A stretch of 64,000 nt of DNA from the NCBI GenBank assembly GCA_037179385.1, contig CM074187.1:42566879-42630878 (forward strand), given 5' to 3'. The position numbers and the translations under genes were made by a program. Below, in pieces: positions 46,641 through 58,201 of the stretch (within the stretch, counting starts at the first letter, position 1; each line of letters opens with the position of its first letter). Below the pieces are notes generated by a model. The model did not search any database. It worked only from the letters and a program-made list of their open reading frames with translations, and had not been told where the DNA came from. Source of the stretch: Holothuria scabra (Eukaryota > Echinodermata > Holothuroidea > Aspidochirotida > Holothuriidae).

Positions 46641-49580
46641 TGGATCTCAAATGCTAGGGCTTCTAGGGCTGCCAGGGCTTCGCTTTTTACTCTTGGTGGC
46701 GCCCCTGCACCATCAGGTTGTCTAGTAGTACCCATGCGAAATCCTTGTACTCCGTAGCGGTCCCTGAGAGTGGAAAGTGTGACGACGCCCACTGTACGGA
46801 GATCCTTACCAAAACCAGGGGGGGTTCACCGTCTATAGCCGAACAGTTAATTTACGAAAGCCTATGCCCTAAACTTTAAAACAAAGGTTGATTGCTCGTG
46901 AATAGCTTGCAGTCCCGGATCCAGACATCCCAAGGGGGTGGGCTGAAGTTAAGAAAAACAGGGGTGTGAGGGAGTGGTGCACTGCTAATTTCCTGTATGT
47001 TTTATTGTTGATGTGACGAAAAAGGCAGGGCTGGGTCCGTAAAATCCCCCCGCCCCTTGAATCCGCGCTTGACTTGTCGTCGTGGATTCAACAACTTACC
47101 AAAATAGATATTATGTATCGACGACACTCTGTTGTAATGTTTGGAGTTATAATAATGAAAACGTACTGGCACCACTGATCTTTGTACAAGACATGTTTAA
47201 CGGTGGACTGCACGCAGTAAGCATCATCTCATGTGTGTATATGGCGCGTGAGCTAATCCGATTAGCTAACCAATCGACTGTTTGCATTTGGTGATGTTGG
47301 TTGGTCATTCATCCACATTGTGAAATCATTCTCTGTCATATGAGTGAGGCCAAATGGGGTCCCGTACGACCTGTAGATTGTCCTTCAATGTAATACGTCC
47401 CCCTCTTTGCATTTTACCCGTCAGGGCTAATGATCAAACACAAATCTCGCAGTTGCTGGACTACTTCAAATAAGCTTAATATAATTGAATCTTGTTATAT
47501 TCCTTAATATGCTTTTGTGTCTGTGTTGCGTGTATGCTTTCCATTCGATTTTGTAACGGTTAAAATTTCATTGGCCTAAGCATCATTTTCTTGATTGATG
47601 GGGAGGGTGGCAAAGGGTTGTGTTTTTTATTTGGGGGGGGGGGGGGAGGACTGGATTTCTGACAAACCCGGTGCACAATGAAAGCTGAGCGCCACCATCC
47701 GTGGGACGGAGGGTTCAGAAAATTTTGGAAAATCGCGACGAATTGTATTGCAGAGAGAGATAAGGACTTGGACTATATCAGTACACATTCAGCGCATGAA
47801 TGGCAACTTGATATTTGAAAACTGTGGGGTTATTACCCTGCAAAAATATGTTACTACCCACCTAAATTTAAAGTAGCTATTTCACAAAAATGGTTATGTC
47901 AATTCTGCTAAAATTTATCGTCGTCCATGCCAATTCATAGGAAATATTTAAAGAATCATGCCGTGGTCATGAAATAAGAATCTGAATTAAGAAATTTTTC
48001 ATTCAATCAGGCAGTTCGTCTACAGCAGGACAACAAGATAATACAGTTGATTATTTGATGTCATATTGTCATTTTATATCATATTTTTAACGTCATATTT
48101 TTTTTATCTGCGATCGCCAGTGAGGAGAAATACTCGAGGCTGGACACTTTCATGGGAGACTCCATCCCCCAAGTCATACCGTAGTTAGGCCACTGTAAAT
48201 TTCGCTTAACTACGTAAATTTTTCATAAAGTGATAGACTTGTTTTAAGATGTAGAAAAATTGCTTTCTTGACAGGTTAACTAAATTAATTAAATTAGATG
48301 ATAAATTGAAGGCGCTGCAGTACATCGGAATCGACTTTCCTTTAAAAGCAAAATGAAGTAAAAAATTGAGTCAAAACTTTAAATGTGTTGAAATAAAAAT
48401 ACGCTCAATTTATGAATTTATGTGTCTTAATCTTAAAAAATCTTAATCTTAAATTTTCGAATCTTAATCTCAGATAAAACTTATTTCAATTTATCCTGAC
48501 TATGGCTCTCTTTGTGGTGAAAAGTTACCGGTTGAACAATAATCGGGATAAATGCACGATTATAAGGTTAATGCAAGTGATACACGGGGCACATCGCGAG
48601 TGCATCCAGCGATAGCATAACCCCCTAGAGTTCATTCTCTTGTCCTAATGCACAGATCCAGAGTTGTTTGTCCATGTCCGTTCATACACATCAATATTCT
48701 AAAATAAACGACGGAGAAGAAACAAAATTTCGTTTAAAAATAACTCCGCCTTAAAATAACACAACCACGAGTAAAGAGTTGTCTGTGTGCGGTTATCCAT
48801 TACCGAGAGTTCATCCCTAGGTAACGTTTGGTCATCTGACTGTAATGAACCAATAGACTTAAGATGTTATAAGTTTTTATAGACAAAATATCATCATTCA
48901 TATGGTAGTAATTTGGGGTTTCATAAAAAAAAAATTGTCATTCCAAACTAAACACATGATTCGATTTAAAGATAAACTGCCATAACAAGGGCCTATGAGG
49001 TGACTCCACTTGTTACGTTATTTATTATGACAGACAAAAAGGACGGACATAATCTTAAGCTCCGACTATGACTTTTATCCAGTGTTGTCCAACGTAGGAG
49101 GCTACCTTACTTCCCTGTTCAAACTTACCTTCAGGGGCCAGTAGGTCCGTCCCGTTATCCCGCCAAGTCCCTTGCAAACTCCAGCTTTATTTTGGCTACC
49201 GAAATTTCTTGAGACAATCCATAACATGTCACAGAGAGATGCAAGAAAATTGAACCTGTCAGTTTTTAATTTCAAACATTCGCAGGGAAGACTCAAAGTC
49301 TCTGTACTCTACTGCTTCACTGCTTGTGGGTAAACAAGAGAAGACTTGAAAGGTTCCGATTTTTTTCACGGGGGGGGGGGGGGGGCGACGGCTAGTCGCC
49401 TTTAACAGTATTTTTGAAAGTGTTTCTATTGATCGCAATTAGACTCAGGTTAATTGCACATTGTTTAATCTCAAAATTGTCTAAAAAGTGATAACAGCAG
49501 ATTCCCACCCTGCTTTTTCAAATCCATGTTTCGCGTTCCCCCAGTGATCCCGTTTTGACAAAGATTCTTGTATCAACCTT
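46641..49580. other. Unassigned stretch with small repeat remnants
   Basis: An old hAT-like piece (cagtcccggatccagacatcc near 46911 to ccttgaatccgcgcttga near 47072), a poly-G run (47632-47647), a shared-module piece (47690-47740) and a cttaatctt-rich tract (48424-48472). No gene recognised. Another poly-G run lies near 49371-49385. Confidence 0.4.
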
Positions 49581-52500
49581 TATATATAGATTAGACTTAA
49601 TATAGCGCACGATGTGACATAGTCATTCACGTGCACTTTACAAGTAATAAATGAGAGATAATACTATAGGTTGAAAAGGTAAGTCTTTAGTCCAGCTTTA
49701 AATTTTGAGGTATTCGAGACACTTCTGAGAGAGAAAGGAAGGGAATTCCAGAGTCTAGGACCTGCAACCATAAAGGCACGGTCACCATACGACTTGGAAG
49801 TGGTGCGTTGAACTACCAATCGTAATGTGTCAGTGTTAGATCTGAGATTGTGAGTGGCATTAAAATCTTTTATCAGCATGTCATTGAGATATTTTGGCCC
49901 TTGATTATTTAGGCATTTGTAGACTATTAACATCAATTTAAACTTTATTCTTTTATCAACTGTGAGCCAGTGCTCGGATGAAATGTAGGAGGAAACAGGA
50001 TCATATTTTTTAAGGTTATGCAAGCAACGAACTGCCATGTTTTGCACTATCTGTAATTTACTTATGTGTATCTTGGGAACACCAATTAAAAGACTGTTTC
50101 CATAGTCAAGACATGATGTCACAAAAGCATGCAATACACTCCGAGTGGCTTCTATAGAAAGATACTTCCTAATAGAACGAATGGCTTGCAGATGCATCAT
50201 AGCTTTTTGGCATTGCTTGGTAATATGTAGCTGCATGTCAAGGTGCTCATCAAACCACACCCCTAAATTCCTCACATACGGGACTTTTTGCACCACACAC
50301 TCTCCTACTCGGATTGAATTCACTTGTACTTTGGCTAAACTGGATTTGGAGCCAATCAGCATAAATGCAGTCTTTGAATCATTTATTTTTAGTTTATTTG
50401 ACAACATCCAAGCTCTCAAATCCCTCACACAGTTTTCAATATCAGCAACTGCTTTCCACTGGTTTGTGTCTTGACTGGGGTTAAAAGCTAAGTAAAGTTG
50501 GGTGTCATCAGCATACACATGAACTTGGGGTAAATGCTTCTGCACAACAGCAAATAATTGGCTGGCATACAACAAAAAAGCCACGGGACCGTAGCAGCTT
50601 CCCTGGGGCACACCATAATGGAGTGGTCGCGATTCAGACATAACACCTGACTGAAGTTGCACACGCTGAGTACGATTCCTAAGGTAAGAACTCACCCAGG
50701 CAAGTACATCACCAGTGATGCCATAATCTTTTTCCAGTACCACCTCCAGTATTGAATGATCTATGGTATCAAAGGCAGCGCTTAAATCTAGGAGAACTAG
50801 AAGTGTGACTTGCTTTTTGTCCATAGACATCAGGATGTCTGAGGTAACTTTGAGCAACGCAGTCTCCGTCGAATGATACGGCCGATACGCTGACTGGAGA
50901 TCTGGAAAAACATCCATTTGGTGAATGTGCTCAAGTTGTTGGGCAAGAGCAGCTTTCTCAATCACTTTGCTCAAAAATGGGATATTACTAACGGGGCGAT
51001 AGTTGCTGAAAACTGGATCTAAACCGGTCTTTTTTAGCATAGGTTTCACTAGTGCTTCTTTCCAAATTTTTGGAAAAGTGTGGTGTAAAAGTGAAGCATT
51101 GACAATACTGGTAATAGGTGACACTAGTACGTCCAAACATTCCTTCACCAATCTGGTTGGAATAGGGTCAGAGTGACAAGTAGCGTTACTAAAATCACTG
51201 ATTAATTTTGAAATTTCTGATTCGGTAACAGGACGGAAATTGTCCAAATTAACTTCAATATTTGGATGACTTATATCTGGTATGTTAATCTCTTGGACCT
51301 CATCTAAACTTACACGGATCTTTTCAATTTTCTCTGAGAAAAATGCAACAAAATCATTTGCCAAAACTTTTTCATTTTCTGCTTCAGGTAGTGGCATCTG
51401 ACATTTACCTTTCCTCAACTCACTTACTATCTTGAGTAAAAGTTTTTGGTCACCCTTAGAGTCACATTTTATTGTGTTATAATATCTTTCCTTTGCCTCA
51501 CGGATACTACGCTGGTAATCAGTTTGACTCGTTTTCAAACTGAGTTTATTTTCGATACTTGGATGTTTACGGAAAATTTTTTCTTTCCGGCGCTTCTCTC
51601 GTTTTCTCCTCCTCAGGTCATCATCAAACCAAGGTACCACAGGTCGAGTGATGATATCCTTAGTTTTTTCCGGGGCAAAATCATCAAGAATCCGAGATAG
51701 TACAGAGTCATACTGCTGAGCAGCCTCATTCGGGAGTAATCCAATAACACTGAGTTCCTGTGCTATCTTTTGCTTAAATTTTACCATGTCGATATCTTTC
51801 AACTTTCTGAAACGGACAGTTTCCCGGTGAACTTCTGGTTTAGGTACACGCACCGTGAACTGTAGCATATAGTGGTCCGATATAATAGTGTCACACACCG
51901 GCTCATCTATGACGAGTTCGTCACAAGCACGTGAAATTACAAGGTCAAGCATGTGTCCGCCGATGTGGGTTGGGCTGCGCACATGTTGAATCAAGCCAAG
52001 TGAATCCAGTAAAATCTTTAGTTGGCTAGTTTCTCTACAGTTTTTGTTCTCAAAATGAACATTGAAATCTCCGACGATAAGCAACTTTTGATCGGTAATC
52101 AATATTTGCTCAAGATGATCAGTCAATTCCTGCAAAAATACTCCAAAACCAACAGGGTGTTCATGAGAATATGGGGGGCGATATATTACGACAACACAGA
52201 AAGTGTCATTAACGATGGTAACATTCCATCTCGAATATTCATACGACTGTTTTTCACCTGCCTCTTCTTTCTTAACCTGAATATGAGACCTGTACTGCAG
52301 TCCAGTGCCACCACCAGTTTGACGTGATGTACGTGCATGAAAGTTAAATTTGAGTCCATGAGACGACATGGCAGCTTGTGACACACTATCATCTTGGTGA
52401 ATCCAAGTTTCAGTGAAAGCGCAACAATCCACTTTGCTGGATAAAACATGCTCAACAATAGTATCAACCTTATTTCTAACAGATCTCGCATTTATTAGTC

Positions 52501-53220
52501 CAAACCTGGCGAATTTTTTACACGCACCAAGAAAGTCGCGCTTTATTGTCACGTTTGTGAGTATAGAACCTGCGGCTCTCCTGTAATTAAGTTTGCAATC
52601 AAGCACTTGGGCAGGTCTAGTTGATATCCTTGTCGGTATACGGAAATCTCGGTGTTCGGTTTTGGTGTGAGACCCAGACCGTACACCGCGATATCGTAGT
52701 AATCCATTTCTTTTCAGTACACTAAGCAAAGAGTTATCAGGTCTAGTATTTAAAACCCTTGGTCTATACCTGAGTAGCTGAGATCTGCTATACGCTTTAT
52801 TGTCCACTGGCATAGTCATGGCAACAATTGCAGAAAAGTACACATTCAAGATCAGCCAAGCGTTCATTCCGACGATCATGGCAATACAAACAGTAAAATC
52901 ACGAAAAGCAACGGAGAAAAAGGAGTTCTTAATTCGCGGAACAAGTACAAGTGTAGATTTTGTACCTCCACAGAACAGTCTAAGAACAGTCAACGAAAAC
53001 ATTCGATAACATAGTTACAAAAATAAACGAATACCTTGCGATACCAATGAAAAGCATCAGGGCGTCCACAAAAACATCCGCAGTTTAAATGAAAGTAAAA
53101 ACCGTCACAAAAACTTAGTAAAAGTGGAAAATTGGTGCAGCAATTTAACACCAATGCGGCAGCTGAACAGCGCCAACATAACCTTTGACCATGTATGAGG
53201 GTGAAACAAACCTCAGAAGA
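49581..53220 (-). mobile_element. Near-complete non-LTR retrotransposon, CR1/L2 group
   Basis: The intact endonuclease/reverse transcriptase ORF is flanked by a short 3' region with a gtgcgctatattaagtct segment and a (TA)n-like end near 49581-49588. There is no poly-A tail, as is usual for CR1/L2 elements. The 5' limit is placed near 53220, where the hAT-like repeat begins. No ORF1 was found, so the copy is either 5'-truncated or from a single-ORF family. The target duplication could not be fixed. Confidence 0.75.
49664..53002 (-). CDS. LINE endonuclease-reverse transcriptase (1112 codons, intact)
   Basis: Encodes the protein that nicks the target and copies the element RNA. Domain order: a 160-residue N-terminal extension of unknown role; AP-endonuclease-like domain about 165-385 with INARSVRNK (170-178), FTETW (196-200), GDFN (311-314) and SDH (375-377); a basic linker (462-478); reverse transcriptase about 640-905 with DLSAAFDTIDH (739-749), GVPQGS (797-802) and the catalytic YADD (830-833); then a C-terminal region with AGPRLWNSLP. 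The RT block around GSCYGP and YADDTQLYL fits the CR1/L2 lineage (L2- or Crack-like, inference). No stop or frameshift, so the copy is young and possibly competent. The start Met at 53002 is the first in frame; the true start may be internal. Confidence 0.9.
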   Translation of the reverse strand: MFSLTVLRLFCGGTKSTLVLVPRIKNSFFSVAFRDFTVCIAMIVGMNAWLILNVYFSAIVAMTMPVDNKAYSRSQLLRYRPRVLNTRPDNSLLSVLKRNGLLRYRGVRSGSHTKTEHRDFRIPTRISTRPAQVLDCKLNYRRAAGSILTNVTIKRDFLGACKKFARFGLINARSVRNKVDTIVEHVLSSKVDCCAFTETWIHQDDSVSQAAMSSHGLKFNFHARTSRQTGGGTGLQYRSHIQVKKEEAGEKQSYEYSRWNVTIVNDTFCVVVIYRPPYSHEHPVGFGVFLQELTDHLEQILITDQKLLIVGDFNVHFENKNCRETSQLKILLDSLGLIQHVRSPTHIGGHMLDLVISRACDELVIDEPVCDTIISDHYMLQFTVRVPKPEVHRETVRFRKLKDIDMVKFKQKIAQELSVIGLLPNEAAQQYDSVLSRILDDFAPEKTKDIITRPVVPWFDDDLRRRKREKRRKEKIFRKHPSIENKLSLKTSQTDYQRSIREAKERYYNTIKCDSKGDQKLLLKIVSELRKGKCQMPLPEAENEKVLANDFVAFFSEKIEKIRVSLDEVQEINIPDISHPNIEVNLDNFRPVTESEISKLISDFSNATCHSDPIPTRLVKECLDVLVSPITSIVNASLLHHTFPKIWKEALVKPMLKKTGLDPVFSNYRPVSNIPFLSKVIEKAALAQQLEHIHQMDVFPDLQSAYRPYHSTETALLKVTSDILMSMDKKQVTLLVLLDLSAAFDTIDHSILEVVLEKDYGITGDVLAWVSSYLRNRTQRVQLQSGVMSESRPLHYGVPQGSCYGPVAFLLYASQLFAVVQKHLPQVHVYADDTQLYLAFNPSQDTNQWKAVADIENCVRDLRAWMLSNKLKINDSKTAFMLIGSKSSLAKVQVNSIRVGECVVQKVPYVRNLGVWFDEHLDMQLHITKQCQKAMMHLQAIRSIRKYLSIEATRSVLHAFVTSCLDYGNSLLIGVPKIHISKLQIVQNMAVRCLHNLKKYDPVSSYISSEHWLTVDKRIKFKLMLIVYKCLNNQGPKYLNDMLIKDFNATHNLRSNTDTLRLVVQRTTSKSYGDRAFMVAGPRLWNSLPFSLRSVSNTSKFKAGLKTYLFNL

Positions 53221-53231
53221 CTGCAGAAACT

Positions 53232-54177
53232 CTGTGGCGTCACCAAGGGGAGGGGCAGTAAGCACGTGCCGCTTGGAAAATCTTGTGCCTCTCAACTGAG
53301 ATTTGAGATCTTCAAAAAAAGAAAACAATAATTTATGTCTTCTGTAGTCAGAATGTGACTTCGACTATTTGTGAGATTTGATTCTTCCAGCTGTTTGAGG
53401 GGTTGCGTATTTGGAAACTTTCTGCACACCGCTAAGTGAAGGTGGAGTGCAGCTCAGGTAACCCACTCAGAGAGGTTTATACATCTTTCCTTAAAAAACT
53501 GTCCATCAACTGCTTTCTCTTTCCCCTAATTCTAGTTCAGCCTCCCTTCTTAAAAATGTTGGCCGGATCAGCTCTTGGAAGTAGTTTCACTAGATTTTTT
53601 ACCAATGAAATCTTACTTGAAATTGCCATGGAGGTAATTTTAGATCAGTGTTAACTCAATGGAATTCCTTTAAATGCCATATTCTCTTATCCCAATCAGT
53701 GCCAATTCTCCTAACCCTCTTACTTACGCCCTCCCAGAATTGTCTTAAACTCATCTTCATCCAGACACAATCTCATTTTATTACTTCAGGGAGAATACAG
53801 AGAACCCTAATGTGTATAGGAATATGTAGGAATCGGAATAAGCTTTAGTACTCTGCATTGTTTGAACTACCTGTCAATCGAAGAGCTGAGCAAATAAAGA
53901 ATTTTTGTAGAATACTACAAAATTTGCAGTTTGGGTGAGAGGACAAGCCCTTTAAATAATGGTTTTAATACCTCACAAACACCCTAAAACCCAGGAACTT
54001 CCGGAGACTTCGCTCCCTGGATACCACCAGGGGCCCTAAGACAGGCCCCTAGACCCTGAGCCTCACGGTTCGCGCCAGTGGCGCTTCCCGGTCGGCGCCA
54101 TGAGTGGATTCTAGGATTTCCCCCTGCAAAATTTCTCCCAGTGCCCCGTAGAAGAAAAATGCTGGTGTCGCCACTGC
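53232..54177 (-). mobile_element. hAT-like element interrupted by a TTAA element
   Basis: Left end ctgtggcgtcaccaaggg, right end tggtgtcgccactgcag. The body matches the reverse complement of 5800-6821 (for example the gtgttaa...aatacctcac segment and ttcgctccctgg). The segment 53674-53951 is foreign and sits at a TTAA. Joining the outer pieces restores the sequence expected from the other copy. Confidence 0.7.
53670..53955 (+). mobile_element. TTAA-type MITE, family T1, nested
   Basis: TTAA at 53670-53673 and 53952-53955 flank a 278-bp relative of 5067-5363 (shared ccaattctcc, gacacaatctcattttatt, ggtgagagga). It is inserted into the hAT-like element, which fixes both the target duplication and the relative age. 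Confidence 0.75.
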
Positions 54178-54401
54178 AGAAACAGATATGTACTTATTTT
54201 GACAGTGGTTTTGTGTTCGTGGACCCACAAATCACTGGAAATCAAACGTTTGTCACCATGGTAAAACCGTGTAGACAGGTTTTGTAAAGAATAACATACC
54301 CGTTAAAGAATCCACAAAACTCGTTATGGGGATTTTATGAATTAATTTTTCAAAGATCAATACTTTCTCAAAGGTGTTATTTGGCGATTCGAAACTATCT
54401 C

Positions 54402-56051
54402 TTAACCCTTTACCGTTGTTTGGGTCCTTTTTTACCCATGCGGAGAGCGCGGCTGTCACCCATCTTTACTGTTTCACGCCAAGCTCAAAACTGCGAGTAG
54501 CTACCCGAAAATTCGGCCACAACAACGAGAGGGACAATATAGTTTAAGGTCACGGGGTCAATGACCTACGGAAGCTGATGCGGGGCGTGCTACGTCCGCC
54601 TTTCCGCATACTCCCAGGGCGCGCAAATATGCCCCGATTGGAGCACAACGGTAAAAGGTTAATCTAGAGTATCTGCAGCACGGGTCTGTGCACACACGCA
54701 GAGAGAGCGGCAGCAGCTTTGCAGTAAACACACTCCACGGGCGTATTTTAACCCGTTACCGTTGTTTGGGTCCTTTTTTTACCCAGGCGGAGAGCCCGGC
54801 TGTCACCCATCTTTACTGTCTCACGCGGAGCTCGAAACTGCGAGTAGCTACCCGAAAATTCGGCCACAACAACGAGAGGGACAATATAGTTTGAGGTCAC
54901 GGGGTCAATGACCTACGGAAGCTGATGCGGGGCGTGCTACGTCCGCCTTTCCGCATACTCCCAGGGCGCGCAAATATGCCCCGATTGGAGCACAACGGTA
55001 AAAGGTTAATCTAGAGTATCTGCAGCACGGGTCTGTGCACACACGCAGAGAGAGAGCGGCAGCAGCTTTGCAGTAAACACACTCAACGGGCTTATTTTAA
55101 CCCGTTACCGTTGTCTGGGTCCTTTTTTTACCCAGGCGGAGAACGCGACTGTCACCCATCTTTACTGTTTCACGCGGAGCTCGAAACTGCGAGTAGCTAC
55201 CCGAAAATTCGGCCACAACAACGAGAGGGACAATATAGTTTGAGGTCACGGGGTCAATGACCTACGGAAGCTGATGCGGGGCGTGCTACGTCCGCCTTTC
55301 CGCCCACTCCCGGGGAGCGCAAATATGCCCCGATTGGAGCACAACGGTAAAATGTTAATCTAAAGTATCTGCAGCACGGGTCTGGGCACACACGCAGAGA
55401 GAGCGGCAGCAGCTTTGCAGTAAACACACTCAACGGGCTTATTTTAACCCGTTACCGTTGTTTGGGTCCTTTTGGACCCATACGGAGAGCGCGACTGTCA
55501 CCCATCTTTGCTGTTTCACACGGAGCTCGAAACTGCGAGTAGCTACCCGAAAATTCGGCCACAACAACGAGAGGGACAATATAGTTTGAGGTCACGGGGT
55601 CAATGACCTACGGAAGCTGATGCGGGGCGTGCTACGTCCGCCTTTCCGCCCACTCCCGGGGAGCACAAATATGCCCCGATTGGAGCACAACGGTAAAAGG
55701 TTAATCTAGAGTATCTGCAGCACGGGTCTGTGCACACACGCAGAGAGAGCGGCAGCAGCTTTGCAGTAAACACACTCAACGGGCTTATTTTAACCCGTTA
55801 CCGTTGTTTGGGTCCTTTTTTTACCCAGGCGGAGAACGCGACTGTCACCCATCTTTACTGTTTCACGCGGAGCTCGAAACTGCGAGTAGCTACCCGAAAA
55901 TTCGGCCACAACAACGAGAGGGACAATATAGTTTAAGGTCACGGGGTCAATGGCCTACGGAAGCTGATGCGGGGCGTGCTACGTCCGCTTTTCCGCCCAC
56001 TCCCGGGGAGGGCAAATATGCCCCGATTGGAGCACAACGGTAAAGGGTTAA
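54402..56051 (+). repeat. Five-unit tandem array of a piggyBac-like MITE (~347-bp period)
   Basis: MITE copies start at TTAA 54402, 54748, 55097, 55444 and 55790 (spacing 346, 349, 347, 346). Each is about 258 bp and matches the solo MITE at 19554-19810. Between copies lies the same ~86-bp spacer (ctagagtatctgcagcacgg to cactcaacgggcttatttt). Only the outer ends keep ttaaccctttaccg and cggtaaagggttaa; internal junctions read ttaacccgttaccg and cggtaaaaggttaa. Frames at 54688 and 55730 arise from the repeat. Confidence 0.85.
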
Positions 56052-57137
56052 GTTAAGTAAGGAAAATTGACAGAATAATAGCTGCTCTTAACTTCCCTCT
56101 GCCGATCCATACAACGGTAAAACCGCTAGTCACATTTTAGTGTTCAGGTGGATCATTAGTGTGTTCAAAGTGTCGATCTGGTGAGTTCCACTACAGTATT
56201 TCACCATTGAAGGATTCTTGGGAACCCTTTGACGTTTCATAAAGTTGTACAAAACGATCAACCCCCATTGAAGCCATTGAACTTCACTACCCAAGTCAAC
56301 CAAAAATTGCAATTTCATCATAGTTTTTTTTCTGACTATAGACAATATGATGAAATTCGTGATGGCAACAACATGTTTAATGAATTTTAAAAGATAAACT
56401 TTAACAAGCTCTAATTATACGATGAAAAGAAGGGACTTAGGCCCGGTCAAAGAAGCTTTTGCAAAGAGTAATAAGTGAGGACGACATGTTTTGCTCAGAT
56501 ATAAACTTTTTCCAATATTTATAGCTTACGCTCAATGACGGAGAGGGGGTAAGAAAAATGTTTTATATTAACGCAGAAATGACGCCCACCTTGAAAATGG
56601 TTTTAAAGTGAAAGCAATTGCGTAGTCAATGGGGCACTGAGCCATGTCCGCTACTGACGTGAATTTTATAAAGTTCCTTAAAAGGTAAAATATTGCAACA
56701 AAATATTTACTCCAAAAGTTACTAGCAGATGCGCTTATTTTTCAAAAGTTTTCGAAGAGCCTTATTCCCCTTCCTAAAGCCGGCGAACACACAGAATATG
56801 TCCCTTTGAGAGAAAACTTGTTTATGTCAAAATGAGGGACACTTTCTATATACTTGTAGAAGGACATGCGAACTCTATAGACAGCAACACACTCTCTGGA
56901 CAACACAAAGAATACAGAATGACATCTCGCAATGCTACGAGACTGACTCGAGTTATTTCTAGCAACCCAACTGGCCCAGTCCCAATTTCAAAGCTTAGAG
57001 GCGTATCCAGAAAGTTTCAATAGAGGAGACGTAGTCTTTGATTGATCGCAATTCTGGGAAGGAGTCTTAGAGGATGGTGTCTTCATCTCCTGTTTAAAAT
57101 GTTTCCGTTTGGTGCTTTATTTGCCCATCTCGAAGCA
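56052..57137. other. Unassigned non-coding stretch
   Basis: No gene or repeat recognised. Confidence 0.4.
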
Positions 57138-57270
57138 TATTTAAAGGACAGTCAACTCTTACCCCAAACCACAATTTTTGTAATTAACTCCAGAAATTCT
57201 CAACTGACACAGCTCTTTGATTGACAGCATGTTCAAAAATGCAGGGTATTTGTACCTCATATCACACAGC
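57138..57270 (-). mobile_element. TTAA-type MITE fragment, family T1
   Basis: tttaaaggacagtcaactct and gctctttgattgacagcatg match the right part of 5067-5363 in reverse orientation; the remainder is lost. Confidence 0.5.
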
Positions 57271-58201
57271 ATTCACTGTACAGAGAGTGCTTGAAAGCAC
57301 ACTGAGTCCACGGAATGAGGAGTCTGTGGAAAACATCTTGTCTTTAATGACTTTTTGTATTCGTCACGTAAACATATATCAAAATATACTGTATTTTTAC
57401 TTAGCTAACAGAAATCTATACATTTACGATATAGCATTTCTAACTTTTGTGCTCTGTACAGTCCAGTAACTGTTTATACAATACAGAACATCATGTATGA
57501 TAGAGAATGATTCAGAAATCTATATTTATTTTTATACCGTGTAATATTACGTAACTTTTAATATAAATATGACTTGTTTGCTAAATTGAGTGACTCGTTA
57601 CTCAATTCTGCAAGCTACATATTCAGATTGTACACAAGTACCGTGATTTTACAACGGTATATACACCTCCCCGAAGTGGGACAATTTTTACACAATATGA
57701 ACTAATGGATACATTAGTAGGTTGAGATGTATAAAACTGTCTCCTACGTATTTTCTATCTCTATTCATATCTAAAAAGCCCCAAAACATTTTAACTAGAA
57801 ATCACTCATTTAAACACTATATATTTGGCCTTTTTGCCGTTGCTCTATTTGTACAATTAATAAATACCTATTTTTCAAACACACAATTTACTACAAATGC
57901 TAGCGTTCACACCTAAGCCTGATGATTGTATGCTCGTCTTAGAAACTGGCTACTATACAATGCTCAAGCAGGGAGTTGTCTGTTACAACTCCCTGCCTCA
58001 AGGATGTAATTTTAGTATCTATTCAACTCAACAAGCACAAACCTCTTATTCGCAAAATTCAGGTGTAGGTCCTTGTCTTTTGAACCCGTTGTCGCGATGA
58101 AACTGTGAAAATTACCGGTCGGATATGCACGGAAGTGATATCATATTACGATAGGCCTGCAATTTTGTGCTAAATACAACCCGACATCATCGTGACAAAC
58201 C
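57271..58201. other. 3' flank of SLC5 gene 2
   Basis: No gene recognised. It holds the hairpin at 57968-57996. The nearest canonical AATAAA on the minus strand is at 57525-57530, about 670 bp beyond the gene 2 stop. Confidence 0.35.
57968..57996. other. Perfect hairpin, 12-bp arms, 5-nt loop
   Basis: gcagggagttgt and acaactccctgc are exact complements. The arm shares cagggagttg with the palindrome at 8191-8210. Confidence 0.65.

Noticed and set aside
54688..55936. Two nearly identical 68-codon frames
   Set aside because: They arise from tandem MITE copies.
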